This document shows, piece by piece, positions 1-7,511 of a stretch of DNA of 10,583 nucleotides; position 1 is the first letter of the stretch, and each line of letters starts with the position of its first letter. The notes under the pieces are model-generated. The model searched no databases, had not been told where the DNA came from, and worked only from the letters and a program-made list of their open reading frames with translations. Made by a program: the position numbers and the translations under genes. Source of the stretch: Betaproteobacteria bacterium UBA931 (lineage in GTDB: Bacteria > Pseudomonadota > Gammaproteobacteria > Burkholderiales > Casimicrobiaceae); NCBI GenBank assembly GCA_002293615.1, contig DBDN01000068.1:44995-55577 (forward strand). The letters run 5' to 3'.

Positions 1-2427
1 TCTTTCCAGATGATCGCGCGCCTTGTCGAGCGCGCCGCGCAGCGTTGCGTTGTCCACATCTTCCAGCTCGGCAACAACGATCTGAATGTCTTTGAGCTTA
101 CGCGTCGTCTGTGCCTCTACCCTATCACGAGCCTCTACAGTGTCTGTTAGCAGATGTTCAACCTGCATCACCGCCGATTTTGTTTTCAATCGCGCGATTT
201 CTTTTTCGTTGTGCCGCGCGGTCTCGACCAATTGGTTAACGCGTTCGCCGATTTCGTGCGGCGCTGTTTTCAGTTCACCGGCTACCCGCTTTAGTAATGC
301 GTCTTGCGCTTTGATATACGCCATCACCCCTTCGCCGGTAACGGCCTCAACGCGGCGAATGCCGGAAGCGACTCCGCTTTCGGAGATAATTTTAAATAAG
401 CCGATATCGCCGGTACGCAAAACGTGTGTGCCGCCACACAATTCGCACGACGGCCCAATGCCCAACACGCGCACAGTATCGCCATATTTTTCACCGAAAA
501 GCGCCATCGCACCGAGCTTTTTAGCGTCGTCAAAAGACATCTGCCGCGCCTCGGTCACGATATTAGCCAGAATAATTCCATTGACGATACTTTCAACACG
601 CTCGATTTCTTCGTCGCTCATCAGGTTGAAATGCGAAAAGTCAAAGCGCGTTCTCTCGGCATTGACCAGCGATCCTTTCTGCTGAACATGGTCGCCAAGC
701 ACTTCGCGCAGCGCCAAGTGCATCAAATGCGTTGCCGAATGGTTGCGCATAATCCGCGTGCGCATTGCGCCATCGACCTTCGCCTGCAATGCATCGCCGA
801 CACGCAACATGCCGCTCGTTACCCGCCCGATATGCCCAAACACTTCCGGCTGGATCTTTTGTGTATCGTCAACAGAAAAACCAAAACCATCTCCTTCGAG
901 AACGCCTTGATCACCGACTTGCCCGCCGGACTCCGCATAAAACGGCGTACGATCAAGTACCACGATACCGCACTCGCCTTCCGGCAACTCTGTGACACTG
1001 GCGCCATCGCGATAAAGCGCAACAATATTGGCGCTTTGGGAAAGTGTTTCGTAGCCGTCAAACTGTGTTTTCGGGCCATGGTAGCTGATGCTTTCGCCCA
1101 TCTTGAATTGGCTGGCCATGCGTGCACGTTCACGCTGCGCTGCCATCGCTTTGTCAAAACCTTCTTCATCCACTTTGATATTACGCTCGCGGCAAATATC
1201 GGAGGTTAAATCGAGCGGAAAGCCGAAGGTATCGTAAAGCGTAAATGCCGTATTGCCGTCAAGTGTTTCGTCCTTGTTTTCTTGAAGACGCTTTAATGCG
1301 TCTTCAAGAATTTTCATGCCGTTTTCGATCGTTTCGCCGAAACGCTGCTCTTCTACCTCAAGCACTTGCGCAACGCGCTGTTGTTCGCGGGCAAGCTCGG
1401 GATACGCCGCGCCCATTTCTTCGGCAAGCGCCGCGACCAGCGTATAAAAAAACGGTTTTTTCTGGCCGAGTTTATAGCCATGGCGCACGGCGCGACGAAT
1501 AATGCGGCGCAACACATAGCCGCGCCCTTCGCTTCCGGGAATTACGCCGTCAACAATTAAAAACGCACAGGCGCGAATATGGTCGGCAATCACACGTAGC
1601 GACGGCAAATCCGTTTTTTTCTGATTGGTTGCCCGAGCCGCCGCCTTGATCAGGTTTTGAAATAAATCGATATCGTAGTTGGAATGCGCGCCTTGCAACA
1701 CTGCCGCCAAACGCTCCAAGCCCATGCCGGTATCCACACAAGGCGCAGGCAACGGTATCAGATTGCCTTCGGCGTCGCGATTGAACTGCATGAACACCAG
1801 ATTCCAGATTTCGATATAGCGGTCGCCGTTCTCATCGGGCGATCCGGGCGGCCCACCCGGTACATCTTCGCCATGATCGTAAAAAATTTCCGAACAAGGC
1901 CCGCAAGGGCCGACATCGGCCATCTGCCAGAAGTTATCGCTGGCGTATTTCGCGCCTTTGTTATCGCCGATACGTACCAATCGCTCTTTGGGCAGCTTGA
2001 TTTCGTTCGCCCAAATATCGTATGCCTCATCATCGTCGATATACACCGTCGCCCATAATTTTTCCGGCGGAAGCCCATATACTTTCGTCAAAAGCCCCCA
2101 AGCGTAATGAATCGCGTCGCGTTTAAAGTAATCGCCAAAGCTGAAATTGCCGAGCATTTCAAAAAAGGTATGGTGGCGCGCGGTGTAGCCGACATTTTCC
2201 AGATCGTTATGTTTCCCGCCGGCACGAACACAGCGCTGCGCGCTTACCGCGCGCTTGTACGGGCGCTCTTCCAGGCCGAGAAAAACATTCTTGAACGGCA
2301 CCATGCCCGCGTTGGTAAAAAGCAGGGTGGGATCGTTACCGGGAATCAGCGAAGAACTCGCAACTGCGGTATGCCCTTTTTCAACAAAAAAATCGATAAA
2401 CCGCTGACGGATTTCAGAAACGTTCAT
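1..2427 (-). CDS. alaS: Alanine--tRNA ligase, C-terminus cut by window edge
   Basis: Cytoplasmic class II synthetase that charges tRNA-Ala and hydrolyses mischarged Ser/Gly-tRNA-Ala. The frame is open without a stop from the ATG at 2427 to base 1, giving 809 codons of about 875 in E. coli, so most of the C-Ala domain is off the window. The N-terminus begins MNVSEIRQRF and includes NDPTLLFTNAGM (31-42) and RCVRAGGKHNDLENVGYTAR (65-84), which holds the class II motif 2 arginine R69. VDTGMGLER marks motif 3. The editing domain carries HSATH (H563, H567) and CGGTH (C664, H668), the four zinc ligands, at almost the same numbers as in E. coli. Editing should therefore be intact. GAGG lies 4 bases before the start codon and supports it. 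The gene follows selD on the same strand after 92 bases and may be co-transcribed. Identification is by close match to the E. coli protein as remembered. Confidence 0.98.
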   Translation of the reverse strand, partial: MNVSEIRQRFIDFFVEKGHTAVASSSLIPGNDPTLLFTNAGMVPFKNVFLGLEERPYKRAVSAQRCVRAGGKHNDLENVGYTARHHTFFEMLGNFSFGDYFKRDAIHYAWGLLTKVYGLPPEKLWATVYIDDDEAYDIWANEIKLPKERLVRIGDNKGAKYASDNFWQMADVGPCGPCSEIFYDHGEDVPGGPPGSPDENGDRYIEIWNLVFMQFNRDAEGNLIPLPAPCVDTGMGLERLAAVLQGAHSNYDIDLFQNLIKAAARATNQKKTDLPSLRVIADHIRACAFLIVDGVIPGSEGRGYVLRRIIRRAVRHGYKLGQKKPFFYTLVAALAEEMGAAYPELAREQQRVAQVLEVEEQRFGETIENGMKILEDALKRLQENKDETLDGNTAFTLYDTFGFPLDLTSDICRERNIKVDEEGFDKAMAAQRERARMASQFKMGESISYHGPKTQFDGYETLSQSANIVALYRDGASVTELPEGECGIVVLDRTPFYAESGGQVGDQGVLEGDGFGFSVDDTQKIQPEVFGHIGRVTSGMLRVGDALQAKVDGAMRTRIMRNHSATHLMHLALREVLGDHVQQKGSLVNAERTRFDFSHFNLMSDEEIERVESIVNGIILANIVTEARQMSFDDAKKLGAMALFGEKYGDTVRVLGIGPSCELCGGTHVLRTGDIGLFKIISESGVASGIRRVEAVTGEGVMAYIKAQDALLKRVAGELKTAPHEIGERVNQLVETARHNEKEIARLKTKSAVMQVEHLLTDTVEARDRVEAQTTRKLKDIQIVVAELEDVDNATLRGALDKARDHLER
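1279..1310. repeat. Perfect 13-bp inverted repeat inside alaS
   Basis: The arms are TTCTTGAAGACGC (1279-1291) and GCGTCTTCAAGAA (1298-1310), exact reverse complements around a 6-base spacer TTTAAT. Pairing does not extend outward or inward. The alaS mRNA would fold it as a 13-bp stem with loop AUUAAA. It encodes residues 373-383 (ILEDALKRLQE), in the helical region between the catalytic core and the editing domain. No U-run follows in the alaS direction, so it is not a normal intrinsic terminator. The symmetry is seen directly; any function is unknown. Confidence 0.85.
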
Positions 2428-2471
2428 GTTGCCTCGCATTTATGACAATAAATGAGCTTAGGAAAGCGTGC

Positions 2472-2500
2472 ATTCTAGCCGCTTGCCTGTCGCGAAGCCA
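2472..2500 (-). promoter_or_regulatory. Possible weak sigma-70 promoter for alaS
   Basis: On the minus strand, TAGAAT (2472-2477) matches the -10 consensus at five of six positions. TGGCTT (2495-2500) lies 17 bases upstream in the -35 place but matches TTGACA poorly. It sits in the 92-base gap between the selD stop and the alaS start, 44 bases before the start codon. I see no T-box, attenuator or terminator in this gap. alaS could equally be read through from the selD promoter. Confidence 0.25.
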
Positions 2501-2519
2501 GTATCGGATCAGTATTTGT

Positions 2520-3569
2520 TTAAGGGTTGACAATCACCTGTGCGTCGCCTACAACCAGGCGCCCGATCTCTTTCGCGTCGGCAAATCCCTGCCGATGAAA
2601 TTGTCGCAGCACCTCGTCCGCCGCTTCTGGCGTACACGCGACAAGCAACCCGCCGCTGGTTTGCGGATCGGTAAGGATGGCCTGCTGCCATGCTTCGATC
2701 CGATTTAACGCCACTTCCCGGCCATAAGCGTCCCAGTTACGGCCGGAAGCGCCGGTTTTGACGCCGCTCTTCGCAAACATGCGCGCTTGTTCGACCACAG
2801 GCACATCCGCAAACGAGATTTCCGCCCGGCAGCCCGAACCACGGCAAATTTCCAGAAGGTGCCCTAAAAGACCAAAGCCGGTCACATCGGTCAACGCGTG
2901 AACGTCGTCGTGCTCGGCCAACAGGCTGCCTACGCGATTGAGCTGCGTGGTCAGCCGCAGCATCGTTTCATAGCCTGCCGCGTCAAGCGTTCCTTTCTTC
3001 AGCGCCGCGCTCAGAATGCCGATACCCAGCGGCTTGCCAAGGATCAGCACGTCGCCCGGCCGGCCGGCGGTGTTACGCCGCACCCGGTCCGGATGCACAA
3101 CACCCAACGCCACCAACCCGTAAATCGGCTCAACCGTGTCAATGGAATGGCCGCCGGCCACGGGAATACCCGCTTCGCGACAGATACTGCCGCCGCCTTC
3201 CAGAATGCGACCGATGACAGAAAGCGGCAGCTTATCAAGCGGCATACCGACAATCGCCAGCGCCAGAATCGGCGTGCCGCCCATCGCATAAACATCCGAA
3301 ATGGCATTGGTCGCCGCAATGCGGCCAAAATCGTAAGGATCGTCGACAATCGGCATGAAAAAATCCGTGGTCGCGATAATGGCCTGCGCGTCGTTCAGGC
3401 GATAGACTGCCGCGTCATCGCTCGATTCCAGGCCGACCAACAGCTCTTTCGGAATCACGCCCGGCGCCATTTGTCCGAGCATTTCCTGCAAAACCCCCGG
3501 CGCGATTTTGCATCCGCAACCGCCGCCGTGTGAGAATTGCGTTAATCTGATAAATTCCTGATCTGACAT
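2520..3569 (-). CDS. selD: Selenide, water dikinase (selenophosphate synthase)
   Basis: Cytoplasmic enzyme that makes selenophosphate from selenide and ATP, the selenium donor for selenocysteine and for 2-selenouridine in tRNA. It has 349 residues, against 347 in E. coli. The active-site segment SHGGGCGCK has C18 and K21, matching E. coli C17 and K20. Position 18 is an ordinary TGC cysteine codon, not UGA, so this is not a selenoprotein form. Metal/ATP-binding aspartates appear in SSDDAAVY (D51/D52), TTDFFMP (D69), SDVYAMGG (D92) and LTDVTGFGLLGH (D228). The start at 3569 (MSDQEFIRL) is chosen because AGGGG lies 5 bases upstream and the length fits the family. The in-frame ATG at 3626 would add 19 unconserved residues and run into mnmH. 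The gene is divergent from mnmH, which uses its product, and upstream of alaS on the same strand. No selA, selB or selC is in this window. Confidence 0.97.
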   Translation of the reverse strand: MSDQEFIRLTQFSHGGGCGCKIAPGVLQEMLGQMAPGVIPKELLVGLESSDDAAVYRLNDAQAIIATTDFFMPIVDDPYDFGRIAATNAISDVYAMGGTPILALAIVGMPLDKLPLSVIGRILEGGGSICREAGIPVAGGHSIDTVEPIYGLVALGVVHPDRVRRNTAGRPGDVLILGKPLGIGILSAALKKGTLDAAGYETMLRLTTQLNRVGSLLAEHDDVHALTDVTGFGLLGHLLEICRGSGCRAEISFADVPVVEQARMFAKSGVKTGASGRNWDAYGREVALNRIEAWQQAILTDPQTSGGLLVACTPEAADEVLRQFHRQGFADAKEIGRLVVGDAQVIVNP

Positions 3570-3586
3570 TTTTACCCCTGCTTTCC

Positions 3587-4642
3587 ATGCCCGCCCGGAC
3601 AAACGATTTTCGCTGTACGCTATCACAATGCGATGATTTTGACGAGATCATCGACGTGCGCTCGCCGTCCGAGTTTATTCACGACCACATTCCGGGCGCG
3701 TTGAATTTTCCCGTCCTCAATGACCGGGAGCGCCATGAAATCGGTTTGCTGTACGCCGAATCGCCGTTTGAAGCGCGCAAAATCGGCGCGGCAATCGTCG
3801 CGCGCAATATCGCGCAAACCATCGAGCGACATCTTTATGACCGCCCCAAAAACTGGCGGCCTTTGGTTTATTGCTGGCGCGGCGGCATGCGCAGTCAAAG
3901 TACGGTGATTTGGTTGCGCCTGATCGGCTGGCATGCCGGGCAGCTTGTCGGCGGCTATAAAACATGGCGTCGTCACGTCCTCGCCGAGTTGGCGGCGATG
4001 CCTGCGCGTTTTCGTTTTCGTGTGATTTGCGGCGCGACCGGCAGCGCCAAAACGCGATTGCTTCACGCGCTCGCCGGACATGGCGAGCAAGTGCTTGACC
4101 TTGAGGCGCTTGCCGCCCATAAAGGCTCGGTGCTTGGCGAACTGCCCAATGAAGAGCAACCCTCGCAAAAATGGTTCGACACACTGGTTTATGAAAAACT
4201 CCTATCGTTTGATCCTGCGCGCGCTGTCTATGTCGAAGCGGAAAGCAAAAAAATCGGACGCTGTACCGTTCCTGCGGAATTGATCAATATCATGCACCAA
4301 TCCGAGTGTATTGAAATCAATACCTCGCTCGATGCCCGTCTTGATTATTTGCTCAAAGATTATGCGTATCTCGGCGATGACCACGAAAATCTCTGCCGGC
4401 ACCTTTCCCGACTAAAAGGTTATATCGACAATGTCACGCTTGAACACTGGCAAACGCTGGCATACGCCAATGAATTGCGTGCACTGTTTTCCGAACTGAT
4501 CATCAAACACTATGATCCGCTTTACGCCCGCTCACAACATAAACATTTTGCCGCGCTGAAAAACGCGACACGGATTAGCGTCGACGATCTTTCCCATGAG
4601 ACATTGCATGAACAAGCACAGTTGCTCGTTCATAAAAAATAA
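3587..4642 (+). CDS. mnmH: tRNA 2-selenouridine synthase (MnmH/SelU)
   Basis: Converts 2-thiouridine at tRNA wobble position 34 to 2-selenouridine through a geranylated intermediate, using selenophosphate from SelD. It has 351 residues, similar to E. coli YbbB/SelU. The N-terminal rhodanese domain (about 18-135) starts with EIIDVRSPSEF and holds the active-site loop YCWRGGMRSQ, where C96 corresponds to E. coli C97. A P-loop domain follows with GATGSAKT (149-156); alanine takes the place of the usual glycine before the lysine. DLEALAAHKGSVLG (171-184) and VEAESKKIGR (216-225) are further family segments. ATG 3587 is the only ATG, GTG or TTG start between the in-frame stop at 3551 and the rhodanese core, leaving 20 residues before EIIDVR as in E. 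coli. No Shine-Dalgarno precedes it. Its promoter must lie inside the selD 5' coding region; 3537-3574 is AT-rich, but I cannot pick a convincing -35/-10 pair. Confidence 0.96.
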   Translation: MPARTNDFRCTLSQCDDFDEIIDVRSPSEFIHDHIPGALNFPVLNDRERHEIGLLYAESPFEARKIGAAIVARNIAQTIERHLYDRPKNWRPLVYCWRGGMRSQSTVIWLRLIGWHAGQLVGGYKTWRRHVLAELAAMPARFRFRVICGATGSAKTRLLHALAGHGEQVLDLEALAAHKGSVLGELPNEEQPSQKWFDTLVYEKLLSFDPARAVYVEAESKKIGRCTVPAELINIMHQSECIEINTSLDARLDYLLKDYAYLGDDHENLCRHLSRLKGYIDNVTLEHWQTLAYANELRALFSELIIKHYDPLYARSQHKHFAALKNATRISVDDLSHETLHEQAQLLVHKK

Positions 4643-4690
4643 TCGCACGGTTCCCGCATCGCCAATAAGAGCCGATATCAAAACCGCCCG
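4643..4690. other. Convergent mnmH/phoR gap, no terminator seen
   Basis: These 48 bases separate the mnmH stop codon (plus) from the phoR stop codon (minus). I looked for a GC-rich stem followed by a T-run in either direction and found none, only very short imperfect pairings. Confidence 0.6.
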
Positions 4691-6070
4691 TTACCGGACT
4701 AATCTGACCCTGGCCGCTGGCAGAACCACGGAAAACGCGCTGCCTTTGCCAATCTGGCTGTTGACGGTCAATTCGCCGTCGTGGTGCAGCAATACGTGCT
4801 TGACAATCGCCAACCCCAACCCGGTGCCGCCGGAAGCCCGTGAACGCCCCCGATCAACACGATAAAAGCGTTCGGTCAACCGTGGCAGGTGCTCGGCGGC
4901 AATACCGATGCCGGTATCGCACACGGTAAAAATACCGCGTCCCTTACTGTCGATCACCCAGGAAAGCTCAATCTTTCCGCCTTCGGGGGTATAACGCACG
5001 GCGTTGGTCAACAAGTTGGTGAAAGCGCTGGCCAATTCGTCATGTACGCCATGGACCAGCGTTTCTTCTTTCGGCAAAGTCAGCGTCACGATGTGCTTGC
5101 CTTGTGAAAGCGCTTGTGTCTGCTGCTGCAAGGATTGCAGCCATGGCGTCGTCGCAAACCATTCTTCTTCTTTGTTGCGCGTGCCGGACTCCAGATCCGA
5201 CAATGTCAGAAGGTCATCGACCAATCTCTGCATGCCGCTTGCCTGAGTTTGCATCAAATCAAAATAGTGCGCCCGCGACGACTCCGACATGCTTGACATT
5301 GGTGTTTCCTGCAGTGTTTCAAGAAAACCGACAATCACCGTCAATGGTGTTTTCAGTTCATGCGACACGCTGGCAGTAAATTCCCGTCGTAACCGCGCCG
5401 CCGCTTCATATTGCGTCACGTCACGTACCAGAAGCAAACGCCCGCCTTGGCCAAACGGCGCCTGTTGCAGCGCCAATACCTTTCCTGCGTCGGAAGCCGC
5501 AGGAATGACCAACGCGCGCTGCTGCAGCTCTTGTTGTTGCGTTTGGACAGCTTCATCATCGGGCGACGCAACGTCGGCATCTTCACCGTCGGTAAGAAAA
5601 CGCAAAAACTCCGGCATCCGCACCAGATTGCCGAGCGATTGCCCGCGATCTTTGCCGAGGTCAAGCACCAACCATTGTTGAGCACGAACATTCGCCCATT
5701 CGATACGGCAGTGCTTATCCAGCACGATAACACCATCCGGCAACGCTTCCGCCATTCGATAGAACTGTTCAATCGTCCGCCTCTGCATTGTTTGAAACGC
5801 CACGCGTTGCCGCTCCCGGCGCGATAGCGCCGCCAGGGTATCGCCCCAGACGCCAATTCCCTCAGGAGGCGGCACGTAATGTTCCTGCGAACTCGTCGTC
5901 CAGCGTTGCAGGCGATATAAATGTACAAGATGAAAAGCTGTTATTCCGGCAAAACCCAGCGCCAGTATGATCAACGCCGCCCAAGCACTGCCAAGCCCGG
6001 CCACGATCAGCGCCAAAACAATAATGAGCGACGGCAATATCCAGCCGCGGTTACGGAGCGGCGACATCAT
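4691..6070 (-). CDS. phoR: Phosphate regulon sensor histidine kinase PhoR
   Basis: Inner-membrane kinase that phosphorylates PhoB when phosphate is scarce. It has 459 residues from the first ATG of a tandem ATG-ATG pair, or 458 from the second at 6067. AAGGGA directly precedes the pair, so the second ATG has better spacing. Two hydrophobic stretches (about 10-30 and 31-50) form a membrane hairpin with almost no periplasmic loop, as in E. coli PhoR. A PAS domain follows, with LPDGVIVLDKHCRIEWANVR at 110-129. The dimerisation/phosphoacceptor segment is FTASVSHELKTPLT with H237. ATPase boxes are NLLTNAVRYTPEGG (N, 352-365), CDTGIGI (G1, 384-390), RFYRVDRGRS (F, 401-410) and GGTGLGLAIVKH (G2, 414-425). 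The start overlaps the phoB end by 20 bases, which implies translational coupling; it is the last gene of the pst-pho unit. A longer frame to 6202 is possible but would overlap phoB by about 150 bases. Confidence 0.96.
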   Translation of the reverse strand: MMSPLRNRGWILPSLIIVLALIVAGLGSAWAALIILALGFAGITAFHLVHLYRLQRWTTSSQEHYVPPPEGIGVWGDTLAALSRRERQRVAFQTMQRRTIEQFYRMAEALPDGVIVLDKHCRIEWANVRAQQWLVLDLGKDRGQSLGNLVRMPEFLRFLTDGEDADVASPDDEAVQTQQQELQQRALVIPAASDAGKVLALQQAPFGQGGRLLLVRDVTQYEAAARLRREFTASVSHELKTPLTVIVGFLETLQETPMSSMSESSRAHYFDLMQTQASGMQRLVDDLLTLSDLESGTRNKEEEWFATTPWLQSLQQQTQALSQGKHIVTLTLPKEETLVHGVHDELASAFTNLLTNAVRYTPEGGKIELSWVIDSKGRGIFTVCDTGIGIAAEHLPRLTERFYRVDRGRSRASGGTGLGLAIVKHVLLHHDGELTVNSQIGKGSAFSVVLPAARVRLVR

Positions 6071-6770
6071 TCCCTTTTTCAGGATTCCAACGATAGCCGC
6101 TGCCGCGCACAGTTTCAAGCATGGCATCCAGGCGATAAACCTCCAGCGCCTGACGCAAACGGCGCACCAACACATCGACGGTGCGCTCCTCAATATCGGC
6201 ATCGTTGCCCCATATCGTATCGAGCAACTGCGTCCGCGTGAAAACGCGCTCGGGACGCGCCATAAGAAAATGCAACAGACGAAACTCCAATGGCCCCAGC
6301 GTCAACGGTTTTCCGTCGCAATGCACACGGTGCGATACCGGATCAAGCGTCAGCAACCCTGCCCGCAGCGGAACGTCGGAGGCATCCGGTACCTGGCGGC
6401 GCAATATTGCCTTAATCCGCGCTTTTAATTCGCGCGGCGAAAACGGCTTGGTGACGTAATCGTCGGCCCAGGTTTCCAGCCCGGCAATTTTATCCGCTTC
6501 CTCGGCGCGCGCCGTCACCATAATGATCGGCAACGCCTTGGTGCGCGTCTGCTGGCGCAAACGCTTTGCCAACGCCAGCCCGGATTGCCCCGGCAACATC
6601 CAGTCCAAAAGCAACAGATTGGGCAATGTTTCTTCGATCATCTGCCATGCTGTTTCGGCGCTTCCTGCTTCGCGAACGATATAACGTTCGGATTCGAGCG
6701 TTACCCGCAACAGCTCAACAATGGCGGGTTCGTCCTCGACGATTAAGATTGTTGTCATTCGTGTTGTCAT
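6051..6770 (-). CDS. phoB: Phosphate regulon response regulator PhoB
   Basis: OmpR/PhoB-type transcription factor that binds Pho boxes when phosphorylated by PhoR and activates pst and other phosphate genes. It has 239 residues, against 229 in E. coli. The receiver (about 6-122) has the acidic pair E12/D13, phosphoacceptor D56 in LLLLDWMLPG, T86 and K108 in TKPFSP. The segment GLETWADDY has Trp at 101 where family members nearly always have Gly (TGG codon at 6468-6470). The C-terminal winged helix (about 135-230) has LTLGPLEFRLL, RTVDVLVRRLRQAL as recognition helix, and TVRGSGYRW. The start ATG at 6770 overlaps the phoU stop as ATGA, with GCGGAA upstream. ATG 6758 (M5) is an alternative without a ribosome site. 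The Pho box it should bind is expected upstream of pstS, outside the window. Confidence 0.97.
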   Translation of the reverse strand: MTTRMTTILIVEDEPAIVELLRVTLESERYIVREAGSAETAWQMIEETLPNLLLLDWMLPGQSGLALAKRLRQQTRTKALPIIMVTARAEEADKIAGLETWADDYVTKPFSPRELKARIKAILRRQVPDASDVPLRAGLLTLDPVSHRVHCDGKPLTLGPLEFRLLHFLMARPERVFTRTQLLDTIWGNDADIEERTVDVLVRRLRQALEVYRLDAMLETVRGSGYRWNPEKGNDVAAP

Positions 6771-7483
6771 TTCCGCTCCGCGATTTCCGCCCTGATTTCT
6801 TCAAGCGACGCATGCCGCACATCTTTCCCCATGACTACTTGTACAATCGCCTCGGCGATATTTTTGGCATGATCACCGATGCGCTCGATGGACTTTGCGA
6901 CAAACATCACTTCGAGGGCGCTGCTGATCGTGCGCGGATCCTCCATCATGAAGCCGACCAGTTGCCGCGTGATCACATCAAACGCCACGTCGATTCTGTC
7001 GTCGGCGTCGTAAACGGCAACCGCCTCATCGACATCAAGCCGCGCAAATGCGTTAAGCGCCCGGTGCAAGATAGCTTGTGCCAGTTCGCCCGCATGGATT
7101 GCGTCGAAGTACTGTATTCGGGTAAGACGCTCGTTTCCCTGTAACCGCGCCGCCTTGCGGGCAATTTTTTTTGCTTCGTCGCCAATCCGTTCAAGATCGT
7201 TTACCACTTTACTGATGGTCAGGACCATACGAAGATCCACTGCCGCCGGCTGTCGCTTGGCAATGATCTGCGCGCACTGGTGATCAATGTCAATCTGCAT
7301 CTGATTGATCTCCTTTTCATGCCGCTTGATCGTGTCGAGCAGTTCCGGATTCTCGTCCTCGGACAACGCCGCTATGGCGCGTACCAGTTGCGCTTCGACC
7401 CGACCGCCCATGGCCAGCACGCCGCTGCGAACCGCTTCCATTTCAATGTCGAATTGTTTGGACATATGTTGTTGTGTCGTCAT
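6767..7483 (-). CDS. phoU: Phosphate signalling regulator PhoU
   Basis: Cytoplasmic helical-bundle protein that connects the Pst transporter to PhoR and keeps the Pho response off when phosphate is plentiful. It has 238 residues (E. coli 241) in two PhoU repeats. Each repeat shows the metal-binding E/DxxxD-type motif: NDLERIGDEAKKIA (95-108) and KSIERIGDHAKNIAEAI (197-213). The start at 7483 (MTTQQHMSKQFDIEME) is chosen because AAGGA lies about 6 bases upstream and SKQFD matches the family N-terminus. The frame is open upstream to 7519, but that would enter pstB and add unconserved residues. The stop overlaps the phoB start as ATGA, and pstB ends 28 bases upstream. Confidence 0.97.
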   Translation of the reverse strand: MTTQQHMSKQFDIEMEAVRSGVLAMGGRVEAQLVRAIAALSEDENPELLDTIKRHEKEINQMQIDIDHQCAQIIAKRQPAAVDLRMVLTISKVVNDLERIGDEAKKIARKAARLQGNERLTRIQYFDAIHAGELAQAILHRALNAFARLDVDEAVAVYDADDRIDVAFDVITRQLVGFMMEDPRTISSALEVMFVAKSIERIGDHAKNIAEAIVQVVMGKDVRHASLEEIRAEIAERK

Positions 7484-7511
7484 GGCTTTTCCTTTTGCCC
7501 TGCTTCGCATA

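Noticed and set aside
86..1560. Long plus-strand open frames opposite alaS (for example 424-1209, 261 codons)
   Set aside because: They lie antisense to a clearly conserved alaS frame and show no recognisable protein features. They stay open because alaS rarely uses the Leu/Ser codons that give stops on the other strand.
2478..2500. Terminator-like GCTT...AAGC pairing between selD and alaS
   Set aside because: The stem is about 6 bp with a bulge and no T-run follows, so it is too weak to call.
3510..3518. Possible selenocysteine codon in the SelD active site
   Set aside because: Both active-site positions in GCGCK are TGC cysteine codons; there is no in-frame TGA.
2898..3533. 211-codon plus-strand open frame opposite selD
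   Set aside because: It is a shadow of the conserved selD frame, low in complexity and rich in Arg, Asn and Gln. No ribosome site or family resemblance was seen.
4643..4690. Possible bidirectional terminator between mnmH and phoR
   Set aside because: Only 3-5 bp imperfect pairings with long loops could be drawn, and no T-run follows on either strand.
6071..6202. 44-residue N-terminal extension of PhoR from ATG 6202
   Set aside because: It lies wholly inside the conserved phoB DNA-binding domain in another frame. The ATG pair at 6065-6070 has a ribosome site and fits the known PhoR N-terminus.
6673..6690. Inverted repeat CGAACG / CGTTCG inside phoB
   Set aside because: It has only 6 bp per arm within coding sequence, which is expected by chance at this scale.
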